DNA of 64,000 nucleotides, from NCBI GenBank assembly GCA_031841125.1, contig CM063114.1, positions 37,655,574-37,719,573 on the forward strand, in the 5' to 3' direction. This DNA comes from Acanthococcus lagerstroemiae (Eukaryota; Arthropoda; Insecta; Hemiptera; Eriococcidae). Both the position numbers and the translations under genes were made by a program. Below, piece after piece: positions 34,501 through 47,648 of this stretch (its first letter is position 1; every line of letters starts with the position of its first letter). Below the pieces are notes generated by a model. That model searched no databases and was not told the origin of the DNA. It saw only the letters and a program-made list of their open reading frames with translations.

Positions 34501-37319
34501 AAAATTTTTATACAAGGGCAGTTCAAAACGTAATGATGAAACGCTCTGCGAAAAGAAATATTTATTCAGTCTTGTAAATGTATCTGCTCTTTTTCAAAAT
34601 AACCCCCTCCCCCTCGATCTTACTACAGTTCCTTCCTATCTTAAATAAGCGCCCCGTTTGGGCCAGCTACCCTGACTACCTAGTCTACCCGCCTCTTCAA
34701 TGGTCACAAGGGAGCAATAGTAATGGCAAAATACTGATAAAATATCGAAATGTCAATATTTAATTGAACCAATATCGATCTGGAAATCAGAAGTATCAAT
34801 ATTATCAATTACTATCAATGTCAAAAATTTTCAAATATCACCATCACTATTATGCATGGCTAATAGAATGGGTTACATGATGGTATGCAGTATTACCAAC
34901 CATTACACCAATATTCCCCTAGGGTCAGTATTGCCATTACCTTTTGAATAGTCGTCGTATTGAACACAACTGGTTTTTCAAGGACCGAAAACCAAAGGGA
35001 GTTTTTAGGGTGTTTGCGCGCGCGCAGCGCTGCAAGCACCCTATTGCAATCAAATTTTCATCATCATTTTTCAATAAATACGACTGAATTGTTTACAGCT
35101 CATAGTTCAGCTTCAGCTCAGTTGCGTTCTGTGTCAACTGCTGCCATCAATCTATAAGTCGGTCTGCTATTATGAATAATGTATCCTCTCAGTTACGTTA
35201 CGAATGCAGCTTGGAAAGATGAAGATAAAAGATTCTCATTCTGGCGTTCAAAGCTTTAACATTTCAGATTTGGTTTTGTTTTATCAATACTAGTGTAGGA
35301 AAACTTGGAGCAACAACACCAGGGATGTGGAGAAGCCGGACGTTTTTGCAATTTTAGGACAATTTTGAGAAGTCAGAAGTTAGAAGCTGAAAGTTTTTCA
35401 GCTTCAGCAAACACCCTCTTACTACCTCGCTACCTGCGAGGTAGCTTGTTACGTTTTGACATGGATATGTCTATTGGCTGGCCCTCCCATCCTATTTCTG
35501 ACGACCGACATTAAACTTGATTCCAGTTCAGTTCAGCTGTGCATATTGCGTGAAGCCAATCAGTACGATTGAGCTCTTCGTGGTCACAATTCAGTTCAGT
35601 GGTCCACGTTTCCATGGAAATTATTTTTCTTTCTAACCATGTGCTCATTGATCTTGATCTTTGCTGTGCGGTTGCAGTCTGCAGACGATTAATTTGCAAT
35701 TCTTAATAGTTTGACGTCTTACAGCCATGGGTATGTAACGCTCCCTCTCCGACACGCTCGACGCTCCACCCGACATTCTTCCTGCCATGTGCTCATTGAT
35801 CTTGATCTTAGCTGCGCGACTGCAATCTGCAGCCGTGTTGTTGATAGAAATTTCCATTAGGGTATGATATACGTTACACTCCTGTTACTATGACGTCATA
35901 TCAGTGACCTGAGTATACTTGAGCGAAAACCGTTATGGTACCATACATAACGCCCCCCCCGACATTCTTTCAGTCATTTCCTTGTTTTTGCATATTGTTT
36001 CGGGAATTTGATCCATTTCAGAACGGTGGCACATTTGTCTGGCATATTGTCTAATTTTCATGCACTTTTATTCTGTGTTACACTTCATCTCAACTCAAGC
36101 ATCTAGCCCTCATTATTTATTATTATTATTATTATTATTTTTTTGGAAAGAGGGAGGGGGCCGTAGGAGATGAATCGATCGTCCAGATACTATCAGTTTG
36201 ATTTAAATTCTGTTCGAAGGACCATATGTCCAGATTCTGTCTGTGAGGACTCACGATAGGGCTAGCCCTTGAAGTACTCAGATGCTGTGAATATGCTCCA
36301 TTTCTCCATAAAAAATGAGTGTCAGCTCTTGGGCATTAAGTTCAGGGATGCGAGACGTGCTGGTCATGCCAGCCTGACCATGTCCTCGTAGAAGTGTAGT
36401 TATGTTTTCGAATTTTCATCGATGATTTTTACTAAACAAATTGTAAGGTACCTACTACCTACTCCATTTCTCTTCACAAAATGGAGACTATATAAAATTC
36501 TGTTATCGTTTTTCTGACCCTTAAAATATTTTCTACTATAGATCCCGGATTTGGTTTCCTCTTCATTTATCGTGGTCTCACTGTTTAAAAAAGAAAATGA
36601 ACAGTTTGTTCTCTCAGTGTAGGTTTAAATCCGTACCTGTCGGTTGGCGTTGTAATAAAATTATACCGATTCGATAGTTAAATGTTATTTGAAATTGAAA
36701 TTGTGCGGATTCCAGTCTGAATTCTTGGGTATTTACTTTCTTCGATTTAGCTGGTGCCGTCTCCGTCCAAATTCGTACGTGTCTGCGTGAAAGGTGTTTG
36801 AAAATGCGGGGAATGTCTCGTGTATCAGGCGCATCTTGCGGTATCGATTTGGTTCTCTTATTCAGGTTCTTCTTCATTGATAACCTTGGTGAAACCTAGG
36901 CAAAGAATTTCCGAATTTCCGATGGTATTCGGAAAAATATACAAGAAAATCGTGTCATGCTTTCGTTTTCAGTTTCATCGCCACAGAGAACTGATGCGTT
37001 GATGTAAGACGTAGATTTGTTGTATGGAAGGTATTCAGCGAAGTTGCCAAAATTGGCACGTTTGCTTAGAGTGGTGCCGAAAAATCCGCTAGAAGTCTTT
37101 AACTCGACATGGTCTTGAACAAGGTTTGAAGTCGGGGTCTATCAACAACATCAAATAAGCTGACTCTCAATAATATGATAGGATATCAACATCAAAGAAG
37201 TTGACTATCAACAATGATCAAAAGATTTATTAATTAGGGCTAATTTTATTTCTCAACTCTGTATTAACAATATCTAATCAATAACTTTGTGATTATTAGT
37301 GATTATCAACTCTTGTGAT
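34501..37319. other. Intergenic with local repeats
   Basis: Contains a 46-bp block (CCATGTGCTCATTGATCTTG...) at 35637-35682 duplicated at 35787-35832, a poly-C tract near 35945, an ATT microsatellite at about 36115-36142, and an AGGGTGTTTGC / GCAAACACCCT inverted pair at about 35008 and 35407 that may bound an element. ORFs on both strands are short and unrecognised. Confidence 0.4.
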
Positions 37320-37585
37320 CAGTGGCATAGCCAGGATTTTCCCAAGTGGAGGCAAAGTAAGATTTTCAAGGAAGAAAAAGTCGAAAATTGAGGTATTTTT
37401 TAAAAATTGCCGATATTAGAGAACTATTTTATGAAAAATGAAGGTAAAATTGCTGCTCGAGCAAAAATTTTCGAAAATTGTGTTTTAAAGGCGAAAAATT
37501 GCTCATTTTTGTGTATTTTACATTCAGTTTCAGGTGCCTGGGGGGCATTCACCCCCGTTGCCTCCCCCCACTGGTTACGCCACTG
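37320..37585. mobile_element. hAT-like non-autonomous element with exact 8-bp target duplication
   Basis: Starts CAGTGGCATAGCCAGG and ends with the inverted CTGGTTACGCCACTG. It is flanked on both sides by CTTGTGAT, an exact 8-bp duplication. The 266 bp interior has no transposase. Target sequence on both sides is the same AT-rich repeat (CATCAA..AGTTGA). Confidence 0.85.
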
Positions 37586-38556
37586 CTTGTGATCATTAAA
37601 CGAGTTGATAGTCAACATAATCACAGAGCGATGTAGTGATACATCAACAAATATCAGTATCAATCCGAGGAATAATTGAAGTCCTTAAGTCTCGTATACA
37701 TTTTGAGAAGTCTTTCAGAGACGTGAATATTGAACAAGCTAGAACAAATCAGAAACATAAGTCTCGGAAAGTGTCTCGAAGAGTCAAATCTGGAAGAGTC
37801 CTAAATAATCTATGGAGTTTTATATTATGACAGAGATCATCCTAATGAGTGTTATACTGTTCTGAGTCTTGAAGGAGTCGTCAGCGAGCCATGAAGGTTT
37901 TAACAAGTTTTGAGAATGTGTAATCTGTAGTATTAGAATGTAACAGAAACATACGTTACTATTTATTTCTTCTCTTTTCTAATTTTACTGTCAACCCGAG
38001 CCCTTGAATTCGCCCTTTCGAGCATTACCTCAGAGACGTCGGCGAGGATGTTAAGGCTGTAAAGTGATACTTATTTCAAAAACTATCTCGGATCTGTACT
38101 CTCACCCCCGGAAAGTGTTCCAAATAATTTAAAAAGAATGTCAACAATTTTTAAGTTTGACTGGATAGTATTAAATGGTGCTGCACAAAGGTTCGAGTTC
38201 AGCTTTTGTGGTCAAAAATAATAGAATCCACGGATTTGAATGAAACTGTGTGAAGGTATTGTCTAAGCTCAATACAATTTGTTTGCAGAATTTTATGCGT
38301 TTATATTCACCAATGTTGCCGCAGCAGTGGTTTGAATATTGATAAATTGTTTTTTGGGCATGCAAAATTTTGAAATTTCAATGTGCCTCCCGTAATCCAC
38401 ATAGCGAAATTAACTAACATCAGGCATGATCTCTCTTAGCATAGTTTATCATTTCAAAAAAATCAGCTCAATCACTTCTTGCACTCAGCTCTTCAATTTC
38501 TAGGTGTAAATTTTTCTTATCCCCCTTTTCATTTTCTGAATGTTTTTTTCGAATTA
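37586..38556. other. Intergenic, nothing recognised
   Basis: AT-rich sequence without identifiable gene, RNA or repeat boundary. A CATCAAC-rich repeat flanking the hAT-like insertion continues to about 37670 and resembles text near 14350-14460. Confidence 0.35.
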
Positions 38557-39102
38557 CAGGGTAGCTACTTTTTGGAAAACAGGGGAAAGTCGAGAAATTT
38601 TGTCAAGTTGGAAAAGTCAGGAAAAGGTCAAGGAATTATTATAATTTTGATCAAAATCAGGGAACTTTTTGCGAATAATGAGAATAGAATAGACACTATT
38701 TTCCAAGAATAAATGTCATTAGTATTGGAGGGTGTTCAGTTTTCATCAGAATAAAAAATGATCTCAATTTTCATAGTAGTCAATGAATATCAAATTTAAT
38801 ATCAGATAGTGAGTTTTCTCAAAGCTGTGTACAATACTAGCTGAAAAAATGTCTAGGAAAATTTGGAAAATTAGTCTGGAAAAGTTGAAGGAAAGAATTG
38901 GGTAGGTCGGCAAAGATTCCAGTATGTTGAGCAGATAATCAAGGATGTCAAATGGAAGTGTTATCACGAAATGAAAGAACTTGTACAAAATAGGGAGAAA
39001 TGGAGAGCTGCATCAAACCGGTCGTAAAACTGATAACCTTATCAGTCTGGAAAACTGGGAAAAGTCTGGGAAAATCATTCTAAAAAAGAAGTGGCTACCC
39101 TG
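38557..39102. mobile_element. DNA element with 5-bp target duplication (CAGGGTAGC family), copy 1
   Basis: Starts CAGGGTAGCTACTTTTTGG and ends with the inverted counterpart of CAGGGTAGCCACTTCTTTTT. It is flanked by AATTA on both sides. The interior repeats GGAAAAGTC.GG motifs near both ends. It is 546 bp with no transposase. The other copy at 51624-51903 also has a 5-bp duplication. Confidence 0.75.
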
Positions 39103-40079
39103 AATTATTTTGCTCTAACAATTTCCAAAATTTGTTGAAATCCAACATTCCTTGCTGTATATGCCGCCCAGACTTCATTCCTAAGTTGATGAGGGGACCC
39201 TAAACTTTTGCATTACAAATAATTACACATTTATCGATTTTGAGTCCAATGCTATTGCAAGTATAAGTACGGACTTGAAATTTTATGAACATTCCTCAGG
39301 CTACAGTCCCTAAAAATTGTCGCATAACTTTGTCACGGTTAGACCACGTTTCCGATGTTTTCTTAGTGTGATTCATTCCAAAATGATGTGGGTCTTTGAA
39401 TTTTCAACACTTTTATAGAATCTGTATGATTTTCAAGGTCATAAAACCTGACTCCGTATGTGGATCAGGGAAGACATGTTGAAATTCCAAAATTTTGCAT
39501 AGCAAAAGATGTGCAATTTTCAACATATGAATTGTTGCTGTAACAACACTGGTGAACGTAAATAATAGATAAAAATTATGCTTGTATGATTTACTGATCT
39601 TAGCCAATAAGTCCCTTTTCCATTTCCTCAGAATCTGCCGATTTTACGATCTTTTGATATGTTTCATTCCTAACGGTCATTTTGACCAAAAAATCTGAAC
39701 TATGACCCCCGTAAGGCACTAAAGTATCTGATCTAGCTCAAACTTTTGTTTGTTTTTCTTCTTAAATTATTTGGAATAACTTCGGGAAAGGGAGGGGTGG
39801 AAGTGTATATCTGAAGACATGTTTAAACTTATGACCATTCGACTATTTATTTATTCTCAACATTAAAACGGCAATATCAGTTGCAAAATTAAAATTGTGG
39901 AATTCAAGTGAAATTTTTAAATTTTGATTTCAGTACTGCCTTCAGTAACAATGATATGCGACGAGTACTCTTTATAGTTCTAGTTTCATTTCTAGTGAAA
40001 ATGCTACCCATTATTGCTTAGCCGTTTGTAATGAATGATAATTTTTTTAGTGCCGAAATTGGTTCCCAGTGGAACATTT
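39103..40079. other. Intergenic, nothing recognised
   Basis: AT-rich sequence. No recognisable coding exon, RNA gene or repeat boundary. Confidence 0.35.
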
Positions 40080-41000
40080 GATTACATTATTCCAAATCAA
40101 TAAGAAGTTCCAAAAATCTACATTGCGATGCTTTGCTGTTTTTTTTTTTAAATGTGTAATCGAATTTGACATTGAAGTCCATATCGGGTCCAAATAAGAA
40201 GTTTGATAAATTTATAGAATTAGGCAACCCGAAATAGCACTATTTTTATATATGGCTCGATTTATGAAAGCCAAACCGGAGCTGGATCTCTAGTTGGATG
40301 CGATATTCAAAATCATCAATCAAAATAATCAGATTTCTATACGTGTTCAATTTTTCAATCCAAATCAGTTTTCTCGCATTGATAGAGAAATGTTGAACTT
40401 GTGGTCCGGATCAGAGCTAAAGCAAACGTTTGATACGATATTCAAACTTTACAACCCCCATCCCCAAAAAATCGAAAATGTCTTCAATTTTTAAGCCAAT
40501 TAAATTTAAACCACTTTGGGTCCGAAATTTGGATTTATGAGCCCCCCCCCTCCATCAGGACTAAATCAAAAATTTAATGTGATATTCGGAATTAGCTACC
40601 CAAAAAACGATTTTGATATTCTATTGGAATTTTCAAGCTAATTTAATTTTGTCCATTTTGGGTACCTTCTAAATGGATGTAACGTGATATTCGGATTCAG
40701 CGACCAGGAGAAGCTAGATACTTCGTTAAAATTTTAAATACAGTTTATTTTTGCCCATTTTGGGTCCTAAATTCGGATTCTTGGGCCAAAATCGAGGCCG
40801 AATCAAAAATTTGTTGCCATAATCGGAGTTAGCGATCCAAGAAACCCCGATTTCGATATCTCGTTCAAATTCTTAAGCCAGTTTTATTCGGCTCATTGTG
40901 GGTACAAAATTTGGATTTTGGGTCCAAATCGGGGCCTGATCAAAAATCGAATGCTATGTTCGAAATCTGTGACTCAAGAAACCCCTATTACGTTATTTCG
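40080..41000. repeat. Diverged tandem repeat, about 140 bp period
   Basis: The block GGGTCC.AAATTTGGATTT recurs near 40516, 40660 (worn), 40762 and 40899, each followed by GAT.AAAAATT...GATATTCGGA.T.AGCGA.CC and TTCAAATTTTTAAGCCA. One unit is shortened to about 100 bp. Non-coding. A poly-C tract near 40545 lies in one unit. Confidence 0.6.
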
Positions 41001-43669
41001 TTTGGTACTTTTCCATTTAAGATTCCAGAGTTGAGGGTACGTTTGAACTTTGAACCTCCTTTCGAGGGAGTGAAATTTTTCGCCAGAAAAGAAACTGGTT
41101 TTTATCCCTTATATGAAGATCCATTTTGGTCTCGTAAAGATCCGACTTGCCGTTCAGAAAAAAAAAAAAGTGGGAAGGACCAATTTGTGAAACACCCTGT
41201 GTATTTCAGATAGACAATAAGTATTTGAATTTTACTGAGTACTGCTCGCTTCATTGTTCCATTTGATGGAAAAGTGAACCCATGAAAATCTCAGCTCGAT
41301 CGGATTATCACAGATGACATTTTGTGCCCTCTTCTTCTTCTCTTATGGAAAAATACCTTCAGTTTTGACCCTTTTTGGAGAAAAACTTTTTCGCGATCCT
41401 CAGGAGTATTAGGAATGTATAAATTTAGAAGTTAATAAGTTATATGATATTAGTAGAAAGGGCTGTTTTCTTTCTGATATTAGTTAAATATAATATAAAT
41501 GTACTCAGCGATAAAGGTCAGTGCCTTCGGGGGGTGATTTCAAAAACTTGAGTTTGGGGACGACTGAAGTGAATTTTGGCATCGTAGTAGATGTGTAAGT
41601 TTTTGTGGTCACCGAATACGATGTTGAAGATAATTTTTGGATCTGATCTATTGGGGTTTCACCAAAGGAGGTTCTGATCTTACCACGAAGGTTTAAGGCT
41701 AAATAATAAGTTACGTATTATATTGATATTGTATTCAATTATAGGTTTTCAAGGTCATTGAGGTCACTTACCTCTATCACAGAGTTGATCTGTATTGTGT
41801 TCAATTGATATGTAACCTGTGGCCGTCTAAATTTGTACATTCCTAACACCCTTGAGGTTCGAAAGAGAAAATTCTTTGGAAATGTCAAAACAATATCCTT
41901 TTATGAAAAAAGAAGGGGGAATCGAGGCGCCATCTGTTGATATCCGATCGTACTGAAATTTTTAGGGGCTTGCCTTTCTATCATGTGGAACAGTAATCTG
42001 CCCAGTAGTCGTTGGAAATTCAAAAAAATTGCTAGCACTCGAATGTACATTTTGATGTAGTTTTCTTTCCCTTGACGAAAATTATGACCACTTTTATTTT
42101 TCTCTATCTAAGCTGCGACACCCTGTATGCCTCTGCGTCTGTTTGCCTATCTGTGCATGATACAATGAAAGCTCAATCATGTCCAGATGAAATTTCCTGT
42201 GTCTGGATAAAAATAATGTGTCAAATGCAGTGTTTATTTTATTATTTTTATTGCTATGAGCTAACTTTCAGCAAACCTGAATACATCTAGCAGTGTGTCG
42301 TGAAACACCTTCCCCTTGATTCAAGAAGACTGTTTTTGACTTCCCTTTCTTGTACTGAAAATTTGAACATTTAATTGCGAAGCGGGTGATCTATTCGCTC
42401 TGCTTTCGTCTGGATTCCCGTACACTTGCTGTCGTCTTGAATCACCTATCATCTAGATAACAAGATGACATCAGAAAAACTTACACGTGGTCAATGATAA
42501 CGTCCACTTCCGTCAATTTCGCCAATTTGAATAACAGTCGTGAACTCATGAGAATCCAACTTATTTCCTTTGAAGAAACTGAAATAAGAAATTAGATGCA
42601 AACCAAGAAGAGACATGAATAGTTTAGTGGGGTGGGCGCAAGGGTGTTGTTCCAAATTTAGCAGTGCTGGAGTCTTCATCTGTTGCGTTTGTAGGGGCAA
42701 ATGAATGAAGGGGGCTGATCATGGGAAGTCGAAAAATTCATTTGTAAATGGGAAGAGGTAGATGTTGCATTTTGCATGTAAAGAGACTTAGTCGGCTTTC
42801 ATATTAGTGTTGATGGTCTGGAATTTTTGAGGAAGGAATGACCCCTTGAAAAAGTTCCAGAAGTTGGCCTAATCTTCTTCCTTGCTAGTCGACTGCGAAC
42901 ATTTTGCCGATATCTAAAGTGAGCTGGAAAATGGTGAACGGCCAGTCCAAATTTTGCGTTATCAGTATTTCGATTGCAGCCATAAGCGAATGTGTTCCAA
43001 AACGCAGAACAAGGTCTCGGTGACTAGACTGAGGCATTCGCTTGAAAAATCTAAAATTACCTTTTATATCAGGGTGACTGGATGCGAGCGAGGGGTGTCA
43101 GTTTATAGAATTCGACTTCGCCTGCCAATTTTATTGTGAGGTACCAGTCGAGTATACGTGAAAACAGATGTTCACGGATCGACAGATCGCCTGAATTCTG
43201 CGGTATCTGTTCAATTGAGCTGAATTATATTTACATTACTTCGTCGCAAAAATGTGGTTGTTCGAGAGTTCGAAGAAAGAAGTATGGTAGAGGGAAAGGA
43301 GGAAAATATTCGCCAAAAAACGAGTATTTCCGTAGTTAGTTGATTGAGCTGAGCAGACATTGTACCCTCTAGTTGCCTATTTGAAACCAGGCGCTATTCT
43401 TACTCATCCATTCTAGATAGGCTGAGAATTTGGACACAGCCTCCTCTTTTCTTCCATTTTAAATAGTAACAATAAATGTAGTGTAGACTACTGCTTTGGT
43501 GTCGGTTTGTCTTGCTTATCCCTCTATCTGACTGAGCTTTTCGACTAGTGTATAGCTGATCGACTGATTCGCCTAGCTGTCCGCCTTCTGCCTCAGATCC
43601 TGGAGCTTCAATCTCTGTAGCGGAGGCGCTGGCTAGGTTTCTAATGCGAAGTATTCCAAAAACTAGGTG
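41001..43669. other. Intergenic, nothing recognised
   Basis: Open frames at 40896-41213 and 42072-42290 have no domain I know. No splice or repeat structure stands out. The right boundary is where LINE-like coding sequence becomes readable. Confidence 0.35.
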
Positions 43670-46600
43670 AAATGTCAGAACTCTTGAAAACAATCTAAAT
43701 TTAGTAGAACTAGGACGAGCTTTTTTAGAATCAGACGGGTGTGTATTAGAACTTTCAGAAGCGAGAAGGACTGGTGAAAAAATCATTAAAACTAATGAAG
43801 GGAGCTTCTTTTTTCATGCCAATTCTGAAAATGGTCAGAAGGGGGTAGGCTTCCTGATAAAAAATTCATACAGATTCAAATCTATTTAAATACGGGAAAT
43901 CTCGGACAGAACAGCTTCTGTAAGAATCCAATTAAAATTTTTAAACTTTTTTATTTGTAGGTGTATATGCATTTACTTCTTTACCAGATGAAAATGAAAT
44001 AAACAACTTTTACAGCGAAAGAGGAGCTAGTTATAATGGGTGATTTCCAGCCCCGTAGAGGGAAAAAGAGGGCATGGGGAATTTCCACGGGCCCCCCTCT
44101 CCTTCCGGTTTAGTTTGTTCTTTTGTTAGATGGGAAAAAATTATAAGCTGCGGGATAAGAGGTTTCTTTCTTGGTGTAAGGAGTGATCGCGGATTTGATG
44201 TACAGTATGATTGAAATTTAGGCCTTTTAAAAATATCGAGCCCCCTTGAAAGTCCGGGCCCGGGGTATTTCCCCGTTTCCCCCCGCCATCTCGACTGGGT
44301 TGGTGATTTCAACAGTCAATAGGACAAGGAATGTTGGTGAAGAAGCTGTTTTAAGGCCGTAGAATTGTGGGAAAAGGAATAAAGTAGGCTGGGAACTTCT
44401 AAATTTCTGCAAAGAAAATAACCTGGAAATCAGCTATAGTCTATATAACAAACAACGCATTGGTAGAAGACGGTCATGGGCAACACCTAATCATGAATTC
44501 CATCCTTTAATTGACATTTTAATAGAATCAGATAATAAGAAGCTACAGAATTTTCAAGTCACTTATACCTACACTAAAATTTCACTCGGACCTTAAACTA
44601 ATACAAATCCAAATGAAATGCTAAAACTCGAGTCTGAGAAATATGCCCCTCCCCCCCCCACTACTACTATCAACATGACGGGTTTATTACAAACGGCCTT
44701 CAATCCAAACTTGAAAAATCCTAAAATAAATCCTAACATTTTAAATGTAGATAAACTTAATGAAGAAAATGTCTTCAGTATTAAATCAGTAACCAAAATC
44801 ATAGAATTAAACACTTGTAGCAATCTGACGTTAGAAAACCAAAAGGAAGTCCAACTATCAAGTCCCTTCATATCAAAAGAATAGAAATTCTTATCTCTAA
44901 ATTGGTTCGATGAAAAATCAGAGGAAGGGAACAGATCAAATTAAATGATTAAAAGCACCCTGAAGGTACAAAAAAATTGAAGCAAATGAAAAAGAAGATC
45001 AGGACGGGATCATATTTAATATCTTATCTCACGCATACTGATGGGAAAAAAGTATATGGTGGAAAACATTGTCTGGAGATAGCAAAAATTTTTAGAGAAT
45101 GCTGTATAAGAATCCAGAAAATTCCAGTATCAGCTTTTGCCAAAATACAGTAGCTAATTCCGGTAATCTAGGTGTTAACCCTGAGCCTCCCTTCTTAATC
45201 AATGAAACTGAGCATACAGTTAGAAAATGCGTGAGATGTCGGGGGACGCCCAACAGAAGTGGAGCTCCTGCACTGTGTGAGTTGCTACATCACAGTCGGT
45301 AGGTGCGTGTACTGAATGCTATCCGATAGAAAACTGTGGTCTGGTTTCACATACGCGCTCTTTGTCTGTTTCTCTCTCTACCTCACTAAATGTGGGTGGA
45401 GCGTTACTACGTCACTCCCGTTGCATGTTTTCGTGTTCGCGTTCGTTTCACTTTTTCTACCTTAACTACCCATCCTAAACCTGCGTAAAGAAGTTTCGCT
45501 TTGTGGGAAAAAAATGAAACCTAATAAAAGTTTTGGTCGTGATACAACCCTAAATGAACATGTAAAAATGATAGAAGTCACATCTGTAAAACCCTATCTT
45601 CTCTGTTTAACAAAATGTTATTTGAAAAATAATACCCGAAGAATGGAAACTCTCTGCTATTATATTAATCCGTAACGAAAGAAACAGACATGATATTACA
45701 TAGTAACTACAGACCCATTATGATATCTCGAATCTTTTCTAAATTTTTAGACAGTAGGATAAAATCATGCATGGAACTTCAACTCAGTAGAATAGGCAAA
45801 TTTTCTCGGAAGGAATTTTCTACAATTGACCATATCTCCACCATTAACCAGTACATGTAATAGAAAAATTTCAGGAATACCGATTCCCAGTTTTTATTGT
45901 ATTGATATAAACTTCAATAGAGCTTTCGGTTCAATTAATTATAATTGTATGCTAAAATCCTCAGAAAATATTGGTATCCCTCAAAATTTGATAGACCTCA
46001 TATGTATGTATTCTGACCTGAAAGCAGGAATAAAAATGAAACCTTATAAAGACTATTTTGAAATTCAAAATGGTGCCCGACAGGGTAATTCACTATCTCC
46101 AACCATTTACAACTGTATCCTTGAAGAATTGTTCAATTTACTGGATTGGGAAGATGAAGAAATACAGATGGACATGAACTAACAAATCTCAGATTTGCAG
46201 TGTTATGTGCTTCTTTTACGAAACTAAAACAAATGCTTACTGAACTGAAAGTCGAAGAAAATAGAGCAGGGCTATCTATCAGTACTATAAAAACATAAAT
46301 TCTGGGATATTATACTGGACGACGGAAAAATTTCAATAAAAGTACCTATTCTACTTTGGACAGCTTACAGCCTGGGAAAGATAAATGGAGAAAGAATTTG
46401 ACAGGCGGATGTCTTTAGCGTAGACTATATATTGGGTCCTTGAACGAAATCTTCAGAGGACCTTGTGAAACTTAAAAGTAGTGTAATTCCCACATTGCTC
46501 TTTGGGTGTCAGACCTGAAAATTAAATAGCAGGGAAAAGTATTTACCAAAAGTTACCCAAAACAATATGGGAAGATTCATACTTAGTTTGAAAAAGCTTG

Positions 46601-46950
46601 ACATCCTTTTGAGAAACATTTAGACTACCTTATAATATTGAACTGAGTTTTACAGGAGAGTGTAAGCGTGTAGCTCGAATGGACACAAGACGTCTGGCCT
46701 GTAGAACAACCTTCTGGTGTTCAGGTATCTACTAAAAGAAACAAGGGAGACCAAATATTAGATGAAGGGATGTCCTGGCCCAATTTTTAATGAATCCTAA
46801 TAGTTGCTCAAAATTGTCTAAAATGGAAGAGACTGAAGGACACCTTTGCTCATCTTGTGTCGGGAATTCATTTCCAAGTTCTAGTAACATCTTAGTAGAC
46901 CGTATTATAGTTCTGGAAATAATTTACTAGTAAGCCCTAATAAAGGTAAT
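43670..46950 (+). mobile_element. Decayed RTE-type LINE (endonuclease plus reverse transcriptase)
   Basis: Translated fragments in shifting frames follow the order of an RTE ORF. The AP-endonuclease start (NVRTLENN near 43671, then RRTGEKIIKTNEGSF, GVGFLI) is followed by the middle and end of the endonuclease (PDENEINNFY, MGDF; NFCKENNLEI, GRRRSWATPNHE near 44385-44495). Next comes the reverse transcriptase (NYRPIMISRIFSKFLDSRI near 45704, then ARQGNSLSPTIYNCILEELF at 46076-46135), and finally the C-terminal VARMDTRRLACRTTFW. The length without its insertion, about 3.0 kb, is near full for RTE. Many frameshifts and stops make it inactive. The endonuclease is split by a MITE at 44048-44301. 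Confidence 0.8.
44048..44301 (-). mobile_element. MITE inside the LINE endonuclease, 9-bp target duplication
   Basis: Flanked by GGTGATTTC at 44039-44047 and 44302-44310, an exact 9-bp duplication of the endonuclease codons for MGDF. Ends are imperfect inverted repeats (CAGCCCCGTAGAGG; inverted other end AACCCAGTCGAGATGG). A second copy in the opposite orientation lies at 50351-50614. hAT or Mutator-like are both possible from the duplication length. Confidence 0.8.
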
Positions 46951-47546
46951 TGAATTAAATTGAAAAATTTTCCGTCATTTCAGGAATCGATCTGCAAATA
47001 CAGACTCCAGTCTATGTCTTGCAAAAGATCACACATACGTTTGCAAACTTCTTTTTCTACCAGAAATTAGTTACAACCATGTAACTACATTGCATATTAT
47101 ACTTACAATTCTTTCATCGCTATCAAACGAGCAGAATGTTCAAAATGGAAGTCACTTGTTTTTCTACCTTTAAGTTGGTTCTTATCTGTATCGGACATGT
47201 CAACTCTGCTTCGAATTAGCGTTTCAGTCATCTTTATCGTTTTTTCGATGCCAGTCACTAGTTTTATATAAGGCTCTTCGCAAACAAATAAATTACCGTG
47301 GGTGATAATGTTTCACACTGACAACTCATCACCGAACTAATTCTCGTAGGTACTAGAAAGTGCAAAACCCAAGTTGAGCAACTAATATTTCAAATGCCAG
47401 CGGTAACCGATCGAAATCAGAACTTTATTGCACTAAAACCAAAACAAAGTAGACCATAAACACCTGATGAATGTTTGTATCGCACTCCAGTAATCCTCGC
47501 TGGCTGAGGTTTTTAAGATTTGGTTCAAACATGAGATTTATGAATC
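46951..47546. other. Intergenic, nothing recognised
   Basis: AT-rich sequence after the LINE 3' end. No gene or repeat recognised. Confidence 0.35.
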
Positions 47547-47648
47547 AATATTCTGTTTTTAGGGTGTGCCAAAGATGGCGTAACAGCCGAATGCGCAAAG
47601 GACAACAGAAACATAAAGTGAATTGGCACACCTTAAAAACAGAATATT
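47547..47648. mobile_element. 102-bp hairpin element with 26-bp arms
   Basis: The left arm AATATTCTGTTTTTAGGGTG (then TGCCAA) and the inverted right arm differ at one position over 26 bp. The loop is about 50 bp and GC-richer. Could be a very short MITE or a hairpin RNA locus; no target duplication is clear. Confidence 0.6.

Noticed and set aside
33882..34526. 214-codon minus-strand ORF, the longest unrecognised frame
   Set aside because: It spans a diverged tandem repeat, has no recognisable domain and no splice or conservation evidence. Kept only as a repeat observation.
35008..35417. Element bounded by AGGGTGTTTGC inverted ends
   Set aside because: Only 11 bp pair, with no target duplication and no second copy; not enough to annotate as mobile.
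40896..41213. 105-codon plus-strand ORF
   Set aside because: Starts in the 140-bp tandem repeat and runs out of it with no domain; coding potential not supported.
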